Shown here: positions 32,652 to 45,207 of the stretch, piece by piece
Position numbering within the stretch: the first letter of the stretch is position 1
Layout of the letters: each line of letters opens with the position of its first letter
Assembly: GCF_037126465.1 (NCBI RefSeq)
Contig: NC_088209.1
Span: 1,674,001 to 1,738,000, forward strand
Origin: Ornithodoros turicata
Lineage: Eukaryota > Arthropoda > Arachnida > Ixodida > Argasidae
Length of the DNA: 64,000 nt
Reading direction: 5' to 3'
Notes under the pieces: generated by a model
What the model saw: the letters and a program-made list of their open reading frames with translations, nothing else
Told to the model about the DNA's origin: nothing
The model's database searches: none
Position numbers and translations under genes: made by a program

Positions 32652-34208
32652 TCGTCTTTGATGCGTCTTCAAGCGCAACCGGTTTTCCTTTACTTAACGA
32701 CGTGCTCGACAAGGGGCCAAATTTGAACCCTGAACCCTATGCTTATCAGATTCCGTAAGAGCAGTATAGGACTCGCTGCCGACATCAAGAAAGCATTTCT
32801 TCAAATTCGTTTGGACGAAACTGACCGTGATGCCTTCACATTCGTGTGGTACGATACACTGCCCAAACGCAAGGAACTTCTGCCAGGAACCGAAGCTTGG
32901 AGGATGACTAGAGTCCCTTTCGGAGCAGCATCGAGCCCCTTTCTTATGGCAGCGACGCTTCGTTTACACATTTTGAAAGGATGTCCGCATGGTACCCTTC
33001 TCTAACACAGGTACTCGGTGAAAGCTTCTATGTGGATGACCTTGTGACGAGTGTGGCTACATCACCTAAAGCCGAACGTCTCTTCAACGAGGCAAACGAA
33101 ATACTAACAGCGGCTGGGATGAACTTAAGGAAGTCGACAACAAATTCAAAGATAGCAAGGAAGCCCCACTGCGTGCGGCCAACCAGCAACAATCGGTTAA
33201 AGTTCTTGGACCCTGTTGGGAGACGACGGAAGATACTCTTCAGGTTTCTACGGAGTCTCTTCAGGCATTTTTTTACTACTGACGAGAGATACAAGACGGT
33301 CATTACTGCAAGCAACTGCGAGGATATTTGATCCATTCGGCTTTCTTGCTCCGTTCACTATCAAGGCATCTTCCAGCAGGCGTGGGAGCAAGGCGTCAGG
33401 TGTGATGATCCATTGCCGGATGACATTGCTGTTGAATGGTCACGGTAGATCAATGTGGTGCCTGACATATCCAAAATAAGCGTACCGAGAGCTCTGATGC
33501 TCGAAGAATCGGCATCAGTGTTGTCCGTACACTGCTCCTGTGATGCAAGCATTCGTGCTTACGGAGCCGTCGTATACCTTCGTACCGAAAGCAGCGACGG
33601 CAACATTGTCGTGAAGATGGTAGCGGCCAAATCGAGAGTCGCCCCTTTGAAGCGCGTTACGCTACCGCGATTAGAGCTCCTAGGTGCGCTATTGGGGGCA
33701 CGATTGACAACGTATGTGGTTCGGGCGCTTCACCTGAAAGAGGAGGTCACGTGTTTCTGGAGCGATTCCAGTATCGTTCTGCACTGGATAAAAGGAAGCC
33801 TTTGGAAACCTTTTGTAGCGAACCGAGTGAGAGAAATTCAGACTCTTTGTGACCCTTCCAGATGGCACTTCTGCCCTGAACATGAGAACCCCGCAGATCT
33901 TACAACGCGTGGAGTGCAACTTGAACGACTGATCATCAACGAATTCTGGTGTCGAGAACCCAAATGGTTATAGCGATGAAACGTGACCAGTACTCGAACC
34001 GAGAGCTCCAGAACCTTCCAGAGACGCAGTCGAAGAAGAGATGAAAGGAGCATTGCACTGTCTCGCGAGGCAGTTGTACCACCGTTGTTCCACATCAAGG
34101 ACTTCAACACTCTGGTACGAGTACTTCAGCTAACAGCATGGATCAAGCGATTTGCAGTGAACTGCAGAAGTACGGAAGCAAAGCGAGGACCTCTCACTGC
34201 AACAGAAC
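32652..34208 (+). pseudogene. BEL/Pao reverse transcriptase-RNase H part, third block
   Basis: RT begins with VFDASSSATG (about 32656) and continues with the palm segment GLAADIKKAFLQIRLDE (about 32766). In another frame comes the catalytic YVDD (about 33028). RNase H follows with CSCDASIRAYGAVVYL, PRLELLGALLGARL and WSDSSIVLHWI (about 33535-33795). The downstream conserved region stops near LTATELDV at 34208. Integrase and 3' LTR are absent, so the element is 3'-truncated. Frame changes occur between the RT pieces. Confidence 0.85.
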
Positions 34209-34313
34209 TGGATGTAATGGCACGGTATGGATGTAGCGACGCGTTGGACGTAACGGCATAATGGATGTAATGATACGATGAATCTAACGACACAATGGAC
34301 GTAACAGCAAAAA
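34209..34313 (+). repeat. Six-unit 17-bp minisatellite at the BEL truncation point
   Basis: The consensus TGGATGTAACGACACGA is repeated six times, the last five at exactly 17 bp. The array starts precisely where BEL homology ends. Confidence 0.8.
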
Positions 34314-34823
34314 AATCTGGGTCGCAATGGGGGCGATGAGAGATAAGAAGGTTGTCCGGAGGAGAAGCGGTGACCTGCCTGTGTTCAAGACGACTACAAC
34401 CCGCAGGCGATTGCTGGCCAGCCGCGATGTGCATTCATCCATTTTTTTTTCTTAAAGCTCAGCTACGCCGATTTTCGAGTGTTACAGAATGGAATGGTAC
34501 TCACACGATGTGTTCATAAGGGAACACTGATTATGTATGCAAAATAGTTATCACAAACTCCTCGCGGTTTTCCGAAAAAGTGAATTTTTAGTTTCACTGA
34601 CATCCCGCCTTGTGGCCCGCAAACCCTGCGTCGACGACACATTCGTGGTCTGCCCGCGCTCCGGCTTGGCATGACTTTTGGCTTGGTTTCTTCCGCCAAG
34701 CCGGCCAGTTTCTTCTGCCGAGCCGTCTGCTGCGCAGATTCACATTGGGGAAGTGATAAACAGTTCGCTATTAGGGAGCCAGTATATTTCTGGACTTCAC
34801 TAAACCCACGAGGAACGTGAGTT

Positions 34824-35203
34824 TTGCTTCCTTCGACTGCAAAGCATTTGCTAGGCCAGTACAGACTTCCTGGTGTGATTCGTGTTCTGTGCTGCGTGCC
34901 GAGATGCGTGAGCGTTTTGCTCCCGTCTGCAAGAACACTTCAGCATGCAGTTCCAATGTTTCAAACCACAATTTTCCGAAAGGCGAAAGAGAAATCTATT
35001 GACTGCAACAATCGGTTACAACTCCGACTGGGTGCCACCTTCGAAAGCAGCGATTTGATCTGTTCATCTGGCTCATACGAATGTTACGCAACTTGTTTCA
35101 CAAGAAGCCGAAGATGTCTCGTCCGGGATGCTGTGCCAACGTTATCTGCAGCAGGAGATTGCAGGGGCAGGACTAGGCAGCAGGACTAGGCAGCAGATAA
35201 AGG
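34824..35203 (+). pseudogene. Decayed THAP-domain exon
   Basis: The frame has CCVPRC (the first two zinc ligands), FRKAKEKS (compare FPKxxEKR), an LICSS segment and CFTRSRRCLVRDAVPTLS. The last resembles the C-terminal CF..L+.DAVPT part of THAP domains. The histidine expected two residues after the third cysteine's Ser-Ser is replaced, so the C2CH site is incomplete. The frame ends beside an AAG|GTAAG donor-like site at 35203. It may be an old THAP gene or P-element relic; it is separate from the THAP gene at 58285. Confidence 0.45.
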
Positions 35204-35640
35204 TAAGACGCGTAATGTTAGAAATGTTAGTCAGTAATGTTAATAATGCGTAATGTTAGTCAGTCATGCGGTGCAAATTGCATCACGTAGAAGAGAAAAA
35301 TACGCTATCTGTCAGCTACTGCTTCATCCTTTAGAGATTACGCCCCAGCGGATGTATTCTCAGTACAGATTTGGAATTGCCTTATTTGTTAAATGATTTC
35401 GCAGGCATTCTGGCACCACCGAAAAGCTTGCACTCCACGTCTCAACTATCACCGTCTGGGTTTCAAGCTGAAGGCTGTCACCAGTGCCAACCAGACGCCC
35501 CTTCAAAGTTCATCTGTTTTTGTTGACGGAACAGTGACACCTGGTACTGAGACATTTCATTTTCTGATTAATCAAGTGCATTCCATCACTTGTGCTCGAC
35601 TTCTTGTGTTCGTATACCCTTGCTGTTGCTCGCTAGCTTA
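35204..35640. other. Unassigned sequence downstream of the THAP relic
   Basis: It includes a short TAATGTTAGTCAG repeat near 35215-35270. Otherwise I see no gene, repeat or element border. Confidence 0.35.
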
Positions 35641-36230
35641 GAGCAACCATGCCTGAGGTGCCAGCGCTTTCAGAGTACATTTAAGCAGTATCATCGTATC
35701 ATATGCACGGCAGCACATCTTGTGTATTTTGAGTAAGGTATAAATTCAATGTTGGCTCAGCTGCTGTATTTTGCTCACAAATAAGGTGTTCTTCCAGAGC
35801 GCTCAAGGGCAGTTCAAGCAGTTTCATGTGTGCAACAGCACGTACTTTTTCTCAGTTTTGACTAAGGTAAATCGAAATCTTCCAGTTGATGTCTTTCGGT
35901 CATAAATTATGTTTTTCGAGACATTCAAACAGCATCATGCGTGCAACAGTACATACTTTTTGTCAGGTGAAGTAAGGAAAATCTATCCGCCGTGGTGTTC
36001 TGGCAGTGCAGCAGAAGCTTTTGTTGCATTCAAGTGGTATCATGTATACAAAAACTTGTTTTATGCCTTTCTGTAGCTGCTGTACTAATATTGTGAGTAC
36101 AGAGACATTCCTGCAGAACATATCAGAGCATCTTGTGTGCTATTGTTTGTATCATCTGCAGCAGTATATTGATAATGTTAATTATTCAATGACTTCAGCT
36201 AACATTTACATTCTTACTTCCAGGTAAACC
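35641..36230 (+). repeat. Degenerate tandem repeat of about 110-135 bp
   Basis: The block TTYAARCAGTATCATG, often followed by GCAACAGYACATACTTTTT, recurs near 35680, 35815, 35925 and 36027. Later copies have lost similarity. No coding function is evident. Confidence 0.5.
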
Positions 36231-36572
36231 TGTCACGCAGATGCCCTACCCCTTGGTATGCATAGTTCAAGATTGTACCGAAACAGTCGACCTGGAGCAT
36301 TATTCTTCAATTGGCAGTGGCATTACTATCACAACACACCACATACTGCATGTCTATGGTGCGTGTACAATGCATCACACCTATTCTCAGGTACAGGCCA
36401 GCTGGTACGCAATTACAACATGAAACAACTGACACAGATACCGTAAAGTCATGCCTTTTCCTCCACGCCTCGGGTTTCATGTTGTTATCCTCACATGCAG
36501 CTCAATTCGCCTGTGCTGTGCAGCATGAGCAAAAGCATATATTGTTTGTGGTCACATGACACGGAACATAAA
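36231..36572. other. Unassigned sequence, no convincing gene
   Basis: Overlapping short frames exist but none has a recognisable domain or codon bias. A CTTCCAG|GTAAACC junction at about 36226 is splice-like, without further support. Confidence 0.3.
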
Positions 36573-36574
36573 TA

Positions 36575-37283
36575 CAGTGAAACCTTCCTATGTTGGACAC
36601 CCACGGTGCAGCCGAAAGGTCTCCTACTTATAGAGGTGTCCGAGTTACAGAATATGACGGCAACAAAAAATGGAAGAGATCATAGCTGTGAGAAATGTCC
36701 CCCTTCTTCAATTTAAGGTCCTTAGTGGTACCTGGTGGTGGTGCCTGGTAGTGGTACCTCTACCCACTCTTCACTGATAATTATTACTGATTTTAGTATA
36801 TTCAATTCCGTTCAGATTCTACTCAATGGCATTACCTCTGGAGCTTTTCGAGCAGCGAGGACTTGTCTCTGAAGCGTCAGCCCACTTCTCATACCTTTGG
36901 TGCAATGCTCGTTCAAAGGCTCTAGACAAACCGAAGACAAGTGCTCACGTAAAGAATTCCAATGTAGACTGACAGCACTTGTTTTTGGACTCTAAAACCT
37001 AAAGCAACAAAATGCTGAGACCAGTATAGGGGAAAAAAGGGGAAAAAGTCAAGGCCACTGGCTCATTTTGGGTCTTTTTGGTGCAAATATGGGCCGATAT
37101 TGAGGTAATTTGGCCAGGTTTTGTCCGACTTTGCAGTGAAAACCCTATCCTACTTCCAAGATAGGGAGGTGTCCGACATAGAGAATTTCGTCCCCATGTA
37201 GTTTCAATGGGAGCCTGTCTGTGCAATGAAATCATGGGGAGTTGTCCGAGGTAGGGAGGTGTCCGACTTTGGAGGTTTTATTG
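36575..37283. mobile_element. Pogo/Tigger-type MITE, TA target duplication
   Basis: It starts CAGTGAAACCTTCC and ends GGAGGTTTTATTG, flanked by TA on both sides (36573-36574, 37284-37285). The subterminal text TTGGACACC and GAGGTGTCCGA recurs inverted, as usual for pogo-like Tc1/mariner relatives. It is 709 bp with no transposase frame, so non-autonomous. Confidence 0.75.
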
Positions 37284-37285
37284 TA

Positions 37286-39828
37286 CTATAGAGCATTCTA
37301 CGTCATGTAATCTAACAGTTGTTCACGTTTGGATATTTTAACCATGGAATTTACCCTGCGTGCACCATACAATGTCCAAACACGAACAACTGCTAGAGAG
37401 CAGCATGTACTGTTTCCGTACAGCACTTATGGCTTGCGTCCTGTGATCGGAAACAGTGGTGTCTTTTTTCTGCTACAACCAGTAAACTACAGTAAATATT
37501 TAGAAATACTGTGTCATACCATAAAGCACTATGGGAAATGGCAGTTTGAAAAACTGGAGAAGACTGTCATTAGAATGGGGAACATGTTCTACGGTGAAAT
37601 TTTTTACAGTGTGCGCTGTGCCACGTAATGCACTGCAGGCCTACCACAGTATGGTAACGCTCTGAATACTGATTTGCTCAAAAAAGAATGTGTGCGTTTC
37701 TTGTACTAACTTCCCCTTATGCAAGGTTCTAGAAAAATGTTTTCAGCCAATGGGGAGGGAGAGTACATCATTCTGGAGTCTCGTTGACCTACAATGTGTC
37801 GTGTGTGAAGGTCATTTTGAAGAGTGTATGTGGAACAAGACTGTGTTCCCACATTCTTGGCAGTGTTGACTAATAACCATAATAAAGTAGAGGGTACATT
37901 TGTTGCCTCATATATTTATGTCATGGCAAAGTATGTAGAGATACATCTGTCTCAACATGCAGGTGACAAAACTGCTTTTTATGCCTAAACTATGACAAAT
38001 AGTTGTCTGTTCAGCACCACTAATCATGTGCCGGCCTCCATGACATGTCTGTGACATTCCAAAGTGATTAACATGTCCCATAGATGTGTGCAATGCTGAA
38101 GATGACTGTGTACCTTCTATGGATTCTTGATTCAAGCAAAGTACTGTGTGATTTGCTAACAGCGCCTGGCTGTACCTTCACAATTCTACATAAAAATATG
38201 TAAAATTTGCCGAAGGAAACATCATGAAGGTCCATAGCGAAAAAGACTGAGACGAGGGATAGGAAGGGACATACACAATGTCTCAACATAGCGTGTTTAT
38301 GTCCCTTCTTGTATCTCCTCTTCAGGTCTCGCTATTATGGACACTATCACCAGCTCGCTTGCTGTTGAACCGTGCTTTCAACGATAAGGGTCACTTTCAT
38401 GGACTGGATGGCAGCCAACATGCTGTCACTAAAAAGAATAATGGAAGGAGCTCAATATGATCCTTAGGCTGTGCGTGGTCATTGCTTTCTGACAAATGGT
38501 GACTTAGAATTTCAGGACAGTGCCTGCAGTGGTAGTATTCTTGTGTTCTCACCCTTGACACCCATTGTGTGTTATCGGTCGCCTGTAATCTGCTAATATG
38601 CACATAGCTAAAACAAAGTATATTTGTATTTCTTTGAATACAGTTGGTACAGCACATTGTTTTTTACATGTTCTTTGGAAAATATAAATAAACAAATTAT
38701 CTACTCTACAAGTGTCCTGTCAGCTCTACAGAGCAGCTTCGAATTTCAGTAGAAGCCACGTGTGAAACCTAGACCAAACTAGTGGTGGAGGTCCATATAG
38801 GTCATAGATAGATACTATTATTATTATTAGCCCATAGGTCAGGCTTAGGTCCTGGTTGGTAGCAACGCATTTGAATCTTATTAAAAATTGGTGCAGGAGG
38901 TGACCAACATAACTAAATACACCAACTGACACTCACAAACTTTGTGGTGTTATACTTTTGAAACAACATTAATACGCTGCAGTGGTCTTTTCTCCTTTGT
39001 TCCTTTTAACCTAGAAATATTAGGTCTTCGGCATTACCAGCCTTAGTTGCTGAGCATGCAGTTATTTACGTTGAGCACTGCAGTTTCACATTTGTTTCTC
39101 TGGACAAGCAAGCCCGCTCCCCATTTTGATAAGAGTCTTTCAGATTTGACAGGGCATTTGTGGACAAGGAAAACATTTGGACTATTGTGTATTTTGCTAT
39201 GTAGTGCACCGTACAAGGCAGAGGACACCATCAACCATTTCCACCAAGGTTATTAAATTTGTGATAAAGTACATATACCTTTTGTCACTGACTAATTTGG
39301 TGGCAAAGTTACCTGAGTGGCAGTTGTGCAATTTTAAGCACATGTTTAAAAAAATAGGATATGGGAAGTGCTGACTGGTTGAACATGTGGAGTACCCAAT
39401 ATAATAATTGGGGGTTTACGTCTCGAGACAACGGAGTGTGGAATACACAGCACAGTGTAATGTTCCTTATTCTGGCAATGTTAGCATGGTTCAAGAAGTG
39501 GGAAATGTTGTACTACCCTTAATAACATCTGTTGGGCCCAGCAAACAGGATACACATACCCTGATCTGAAGACACTATGCCTAACTCAAAAGCAATATGA
39601 GATCGACCCGTACGTGTTTATTTGCGAAACTATTATGAATGAAATATGGCCTGTGTGGTATAGAACAATGCGCACACTCAAGTAAACTTGCAAAAAATAC
39701 GTATAAGGGCTCTCGACCTACATGCCGCGATGCGCTCTACGAGATAAACAACACACTACAAAACTACATCCAACACTTTTTTGTGCGGGGCAACTCTAAT
39801 GAGCACTTTCATATAACCGACGAATGGT
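37286..39828. other. Unassigned, probably intergenic or intronic sequence
   Basis: Short frames only. A hairpin-like pair (AACAGTTGTTCACGTTTGGA at 37314 and its near-complement near 37375) and a GGAAGGGACATACACA / TGTTTATGTCCCTTCT inverted pair (38265-38310) suggest small unrecognised elements. Nothing else can be supported. Confidence 0.35.
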
Positions 39829-40179
39829 TCAACGAATGCAGTTCGAGTGGTCACGATACATTCCTACGTCGTTCATTGCAGTCGCGCTATGATGCTGCAC
39901 AATATATGTATCTCGTGTAACAAGCCTGGCAATCGCACGATGTGCATGGGCAGAAATACGGCCTTCTTTCTTTGAAGACCAGTCCTCTGTAGGTATATGC
40001 TCAAACAATCGCCAAGTCTCACGTTGTTGCTCAATCGCTCCCATTCTTGCACTTGTAGTAAAAGCAGCAAACGGGTTGACGTGAATGCCAGCTGAACGGT
40101 TGAACTGCGAAGTTCTCGAGCACATAATCACAATTTCACTGTAATGATGTTGAGGTGAGTTCGCGGTTGCTGTTTCCAT
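39829..40179 (-). CDS. Hypothetical 116-residue ORF
   Basis: An uninterrupted minus-strand frame without a recognisable domain, moderately rich in Ser, Thr and Arg and starting METATANSPQHHYSE. The upstream sequence is CpG-richer than its surroundings, and an AAAATGGCTGCGCC motif at about 40365 recalls YY1-type promoter sites. It could be an exon of a host gene or a chance ORF. I do not recognise it. Confidence 0.25.
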   Translation of the reverse strand: METATANSPQHHYSEIVIMCSRTSQFNRSAGIHVNPFAAFTTSARMGAIEQQRETWRLFEHIPTEDWSSKKEGRISAHAHRAIARLVTRDTYIVQHHSATAMNDVGMYRDHSNCIR

Positions 40180-41001
40180 CGTTCAATAGTTCTCGGGATT
40201 ACCTCGGACGAAACACTCATCGTAGCCGGCGGCCATAACTGGATTTCCTCGCAAACGGGAGAAGACGCCAGGGAAGTCAGAGAAAGCCTCAGCTTTCATC
40301 CAATCAGACGCACGATTCTCTATCTACGTAGATGGAGCAGGTTTATCCCATCTACGTCACAAAAATGGCTGCGCCCATGGCTTGTTTTGGTTTCTTTGAT
40401 GAATTAATTTTCGTAATAAGAAGACAAAATTGAGAAATGAAGGTGCGTTTCGGGGTAGTTGGATGTGCTCGTTCTGAATATCACAACCGTTTCAACACAT
40501 CGGGAAATCGGCGTAGCTGACCTTTAATAAACATATCCCCCCCTCCAATAATGCATAGTGCATGAATATCCATCAATAATGCGTTTCGGTACCTGGGGTC
40601 GGATTCACAAACGCGATCGTAAGTTACGCTAAGATGCGCTAAGACGTCGTAGCCTGCGACGCGCGTACGACGGCGTGGTAAGCGCGATTCACAAAGCTAT
40701 CGTAATGGAGAGGGTATCCGCTTGGACGAGGAAGGGGAAGTTGCTCGCTTCCTGTCACGTGCACCTCGGAGAGAAACAGCCAAAGGGTGCGAGACTATGT
40801 TTTCGCTTTGGTAACGACGACGAAAATTTGTAATCGCACCAATAAGAGTCGTCCCATTAGAAGAAGACGAAGTTGTTCGTCCCCAAATGTTTTGTTACTG
40901 CACGTGCTCCGGTCTTTCGGTATACTTTCGGTAGCCATAATGGATGCCATGCAATCACAGGCGAAACGCGTTCGATGACACATCAAATATATTCCAAGTA
41001 T

Positions 41002-43838
41002 GAAGGGAGTTGCCTCAGGACAGAAGCCGCCGATATTTCGAACAGAGACTGTTCTTCTTCTGGGCACCGTCCTCATCATTGGCATTGTATTTAAAGGGTT
41101 AGGTGTGACGTGTTTAAAGGTTCATGCGAATTGTGGGTCAACAGCCCGGAGGGAAGAAAGGTTCCGTACGGGCTTTTACGGCCGGAGTGAATGGCTGCTT
41201 TGTTAGAGTGTGGAGGGGATTATGTGAACGTAGTGATCTAGGCTACAGACCGGTTACAGAAAAATGGAAGGTTCACGAACACATGAACGAAACGGGACAA
41301 CAGGCAAGAATTGGCAAGCATAGCAAAAGATAGGGAGGTTAGTGGTTACGTGGGGAAAATTCCAGAACCAGCAAAGGTTTTTTTGTTTAATATTTGTAAT
41401 GCAAAGTTGTGGCATGCAATAAAGACAGTAGAAAGCAGTGGCCATGCAGAACATAACAGATGATAATGGAGGTAGAAGGGAAAAGCATATTTTATTTGTG
41501 AAGTGTTTATAGGGTGCCTTGTGATTTGTTGATACCGGACGGGTGAAGAGCGTTGAACTTGTATATGAGATAAGACTCCCTATCACGTCTGTCACGTGTG
41601 GATCTAAACTCGGTTTCTAGAATATATAGTTTAATGTTGTCAAAATTGTGACCAGGAACGTTAAAGTGTTCGGCGACTGCTTTGGGGAGTTTGTTGGACG
41701 TGTCGGTTCTGTGTCCGGTAAGGCGGTTGTTCATTTGTTGGCCGGTTTCACCAATGTATTGCATAGAGCATTCACCGCATTCAATGCAGTATATGACATT
41801 GGAGCTTGTGCATGTGAATGCGTGGTTAACGGGGTGGGTGTAATTGCTCGCAGTGCTTTTGATGGAGTTAGCGTGTTGAACGTGCTTGCATGTTTTGCAG
41901 CGCGGGAGGTTGCAGGGTCGTGATCCCGTGTACGGGGTGCTTGTTTTGCTGATTTTGGCATTGACCAAGGAGTCTGCCAGGTTTTTTGCGCGTCGGTATG
42001 TCACCTGTATGGGATTTGTGAATATATTGCTAAGTCGGTCACTGCTTTGGAGGAGGGGCTCGTGCTTCTGTAGAATGGCTTTGATGTTTGGAAGTGCGTT
42101 GGAATATCTTGTGATGAAGCTTATTTGGCACGCGTCAGGATTTTTTCGGTTTTCCAGAACCTCGTCTCGATCGAGTGTGAGTGCATTGCGACGGAATTCG
42201 GTTAGGAGGGAGTCTGGATAGTCCCTTTGGGCAAGTGTACTGCAGAGTTCGTCAAGCTTCTCAGCGTAATCTGTGTCGTTTGAACAAATTCTGCGTAGTC
42301 TTACACTCTGCCCATTAGGAATTCCAACCTTACAGTGACGCGGGTGGTGACTCTTGAAGTGAAGGTATTGTTGTTTGTCAGTTGGCTTTTCGTACAGGGT
42401 TGTGATGAGGTTGCCGTTGTCTAGTGATATTGTGGTGTCGAGGAAGTTAATTAAGTGAGTTGACTGTTGTGATGTGAACTTTATGTTGCTATGCGCAGTG
42501 TTCAGTAGATCTATGAACTTTTGAAATTCATGTTCCCCGTGTTCCCATATTATCAGTATATCATCGATGTATCGAAGGTACACCGTGGGTTTCAACGAGA
42601 GGGCGCTGAGAACTTTGTTTTCTAAGAACCCCATGAAGATATTTGCGTATGTGGGTGCAACAGGTGTGCCCATACTTGTACCGTGTACTTGTAGGTAGTG
42701 TTCGCCACTGAACTCGAAGTAGTTCAGTTTAAGGACCAAGTCCATTAGAGCGAGTATGGTTTCCGTGTCTTTTCTGGTGTTTTTTGTAGAAAGGGTATTG
42801 CAGAGGGCTGTGATTCCGTCGTTGTGTGGGATGTTAGTATACAGTGATGTCACATCCAGCGTGGCTAGTATTGTGTCCCTACCAAATGTACGAGTGTTGT
42901 TTATATCTCTGATTATTCTGAGGAGGTGGGGTGTGTCTTGTACATGCGATGGCAGTGTTGTCGGAATATGGTTTAAATAGTGGTCCAGGAATTTCGAGAG
43001 TCTTTCTGTTGGTGTGTTGTTATTAGATACAATTGGCCTGCCGGGGATGTCAGCCGTATAGAGCTAGTTGGCGTGTACCTTGTGGATTTTGGGCAGTAAA
43101 TAGAAACGACCTGCGCCTGTGTTTGATGGGGTGAGATATCTGAGGTCATCACGTGTGATGACCTTTCGTTCGTGGAGGTCCTGTATGGTATGGGTAATTA
43201 GCGCCGTGTACTCCTTTGTTGGGTCATGGTCCAGTTTGAGGTAGTGTTGCGTATTGTTGATTTGCCTATGAGCTTCAGAAATATATTTATCTGTGGGCCA
43301 GATGACGATACTCCCACCCTTATCTGCGGGCTTGATAATGATATCATCTCTGTCAGCTAGCGCTGTGATGATGTCACGCTGTGTTTTAGTGAGGTTGTGA
43401 CCACGCGAGCTTTGGGAAATACCGCGAAGGATGTCGTTGCTTACTTGTTTAATGTACAGGTCTAATGCGGGTTCTCGGCCGTGATTTCGTGTCCAGGTTG
43501 ATGGTAGTCGGAGGTCGTTGTTGTTTTCTTGTGTTGTATGAGCGAAGAATTCTCTAAGGCGTAGCCGTCTCGCAAAGTCTGATATGTCTTTGTGGATTTC
43601 GTATTCGTTAACAGAATTGAGTGTAGGGCAGAATGTTAACCCCCTAGAGAGGACTTGTAGTTCGTCGCTGGTTAGTGAGCGTGATATATCTATTACGGTG
43701 CTTGCGTCAGCGTTTTCTCGGGGTGACTCAGCGATGTTGCGGAGAGTTGTGGTTGTGATGCTGGAAATTATTTGTTCGGTTGCTGCGTGTGTCGTGTTAG
43801 TGGGTCCGGTTTCCGTGTCGTTGTTGGAATTAGGTTAG
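41002..43838 (-). mobile_element. 5'-truncated inverted Penelope-like copy
   Basis: The minus-strand copy has a 3' pseudo-LTR at 41002-41395, a GIY-YIG segment, and RT frame 42853-41507 with YLRYIDDIL. Further RT sequence up to 43838 contains an in-frame TAG near 43063 where the partner copy has Glu. The copy is cut at the poly-A run at about 43840, where the complete plus-strand copy begins. The two are nearly identical, so the insertion is young. The left border is the 13-bp TSD at 40989-41001. Confidence 0.85.
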
Positions 43839-43851
43839 AAAAAAAAAAAAC

Positions 43852-44263
43852 CTTTGCTGGTTCTGGAATTTTCCCCACGTAACCACTAACCTCCTTATCT
43901 TTCGCTATGCTTTCCAATTCTTGCCTGTTGTCCCGTTTCGTCCACGTGTACGTGAACCTTCCATTTTTCTGTAACCGGTCTGTAGCCTAGATCATTACGT
44001 TCACATAATCCCCTCCACACTCTAACAAAGCAGCCATTCACTCCGGCCGTAAAAGCCCGTACGGAACCTTTCTTCCCTCCGGGCTGTTGACCCACAATTC
44101 GCATGAACCTTTAAACACGTCACACCTAACCCTTTAAATAGAATGCCAATGATGAGGACGGCGCCCAGAAGAAGAACAGTCTCTGTTCGAAATATCGGCG
44201 GCTTCTGTCCTGAGGCAACTCCCTTCCTACATTCTACCGGTTCGCTGGATTTCTACCCATCTA
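43852..44263 (+). repeat. 5' pseudo-LTR of the complete Penelope-like copy
   Basis: About 410 bp starting CTTTGCTGGTTCTGGAATTT and ending GATTTCTACCCATCTA. It recurs at 54505-54917 and, slightly shortened, inverted at 41002-41395. It holds an ATGATGAGG ... CGAAATATCGG stretch with a GAACAG/CTGTTC hairpin, which resembles a degenerate hammerhead core. PLE pseudo-LTRs typically contain promoter and ribozyme elements. Confidence 0.75.
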
Positions 44264-44283
44264 CGTTCGCTACTGACGATCCG

Positions 44284-45186
44284 ATGGCCTCAGGAGGTAA
44301 GCAACCCGTCCTCTCTTTCTCACATGTCGCACTCCAAGGGGATAGCTGTTACAAGTACATACACGAACACATCCCACACGGAGAACACGGACCTTACTTA
44401 CACTTTTCAAGCGGCGCAAGAATACGAGACATCATGACACATGTAACCGCCGCCCCACCGAACATCACGCACTTCATACTCCACGTAGGGACCAACGACA
44501 TCGCACGGTCGACAGCACAACATGTCATCCAGGAATTCGAAGCACTAGTTTCCTTCATCACAAACAACAGACCAGGCGCTGAAATAGTACTGACAACGAT
44601 ACTTCCCCGAAGACAGAACAAACACCGAGCATACATATACCAGGACACATGGCTACACGAGTTCGACAGGAAGGCGCACGCTGTCAACAACCACCTCATC
44701 CACATGCGTCAGGTACACACCAACGTTATGGTTATCACACACGCAGCTTTCGAATAGCACGCTGAAGCACATCTCGCTCGGGACGGCATCCACCCAAACC
44801 ACGCAGGCGTACGAGTTATGGCACACAACATCAAACACCTAATGGTCCATAGATGCCGTCCTGCACTGACAAACGCTCAAACACAACATCCTCAACCAGC
44901 TTACACTTTAAGTGCCAGCACCGCAAACACGCCAGAACACACGATGGCATCAAAGGGGACCACAACGACCACTGCACCCACGCATACACACGCGACAAAC
45001 GACAACACTCCGAACACAACCCGCACACACACAAAGTTCACGCAAACTGTGACACGGAAAACCACAAGCACGCAAACACAGACAGATGACATCGAGGAAC
45101 ACAGCGAGTCTCCACAGCCACTGACCCCACAGCCACCGACCCCACAGACACGACGCACGCGCACATCACGCAGAAAACACCGTTGA
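44284..45186 (+). pseudogene. SGNH/GDSL-hydrolase ORF1 of the Penelope-like element, one TAG
   Basis: The frame is open from 44143; the likely start is ATG at 44284, just past the pseudo-LTR. Block I is QGDSCYK (the Ser nucleophile motif), block III LHVGTNDI, and block V RDGIHPNHAGV, which follows an in-frame TAG at 44755-44757. The tail is Thr-rich and very polar with a QTQTDD segment and a basic C-terminus. All three catalytic-type motifs are present, so this is an SGNH-fold esterase interrupted by one stop. It precedes the RT ORF by about 20 bp on the same strand. Such domains are known in CR1-like LINE ORF1 and in rotifer Athena/Terminon elements; the role in the retroelement cycle is unknown. 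Confidence 0.75.
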
Positions 45187-45207
45187 CTATCTAATCACCA
45201 GCCTACC

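Noticed and set aside
41124..41333. Conserved 69-codon frame in all three pseudo-LTR copies (also 43895-44104 and 54549-54758)
   Set aside because: Runs antisense to the element and is conserved only because the pseudo-LTRs are near-identical young copies; no domain seen.
44831..45164. Minus-strand frames rich in Cys and Val opposite ORF1
   Set aside because: They are the antisense of the Thr/His-rich ORF1 tail.
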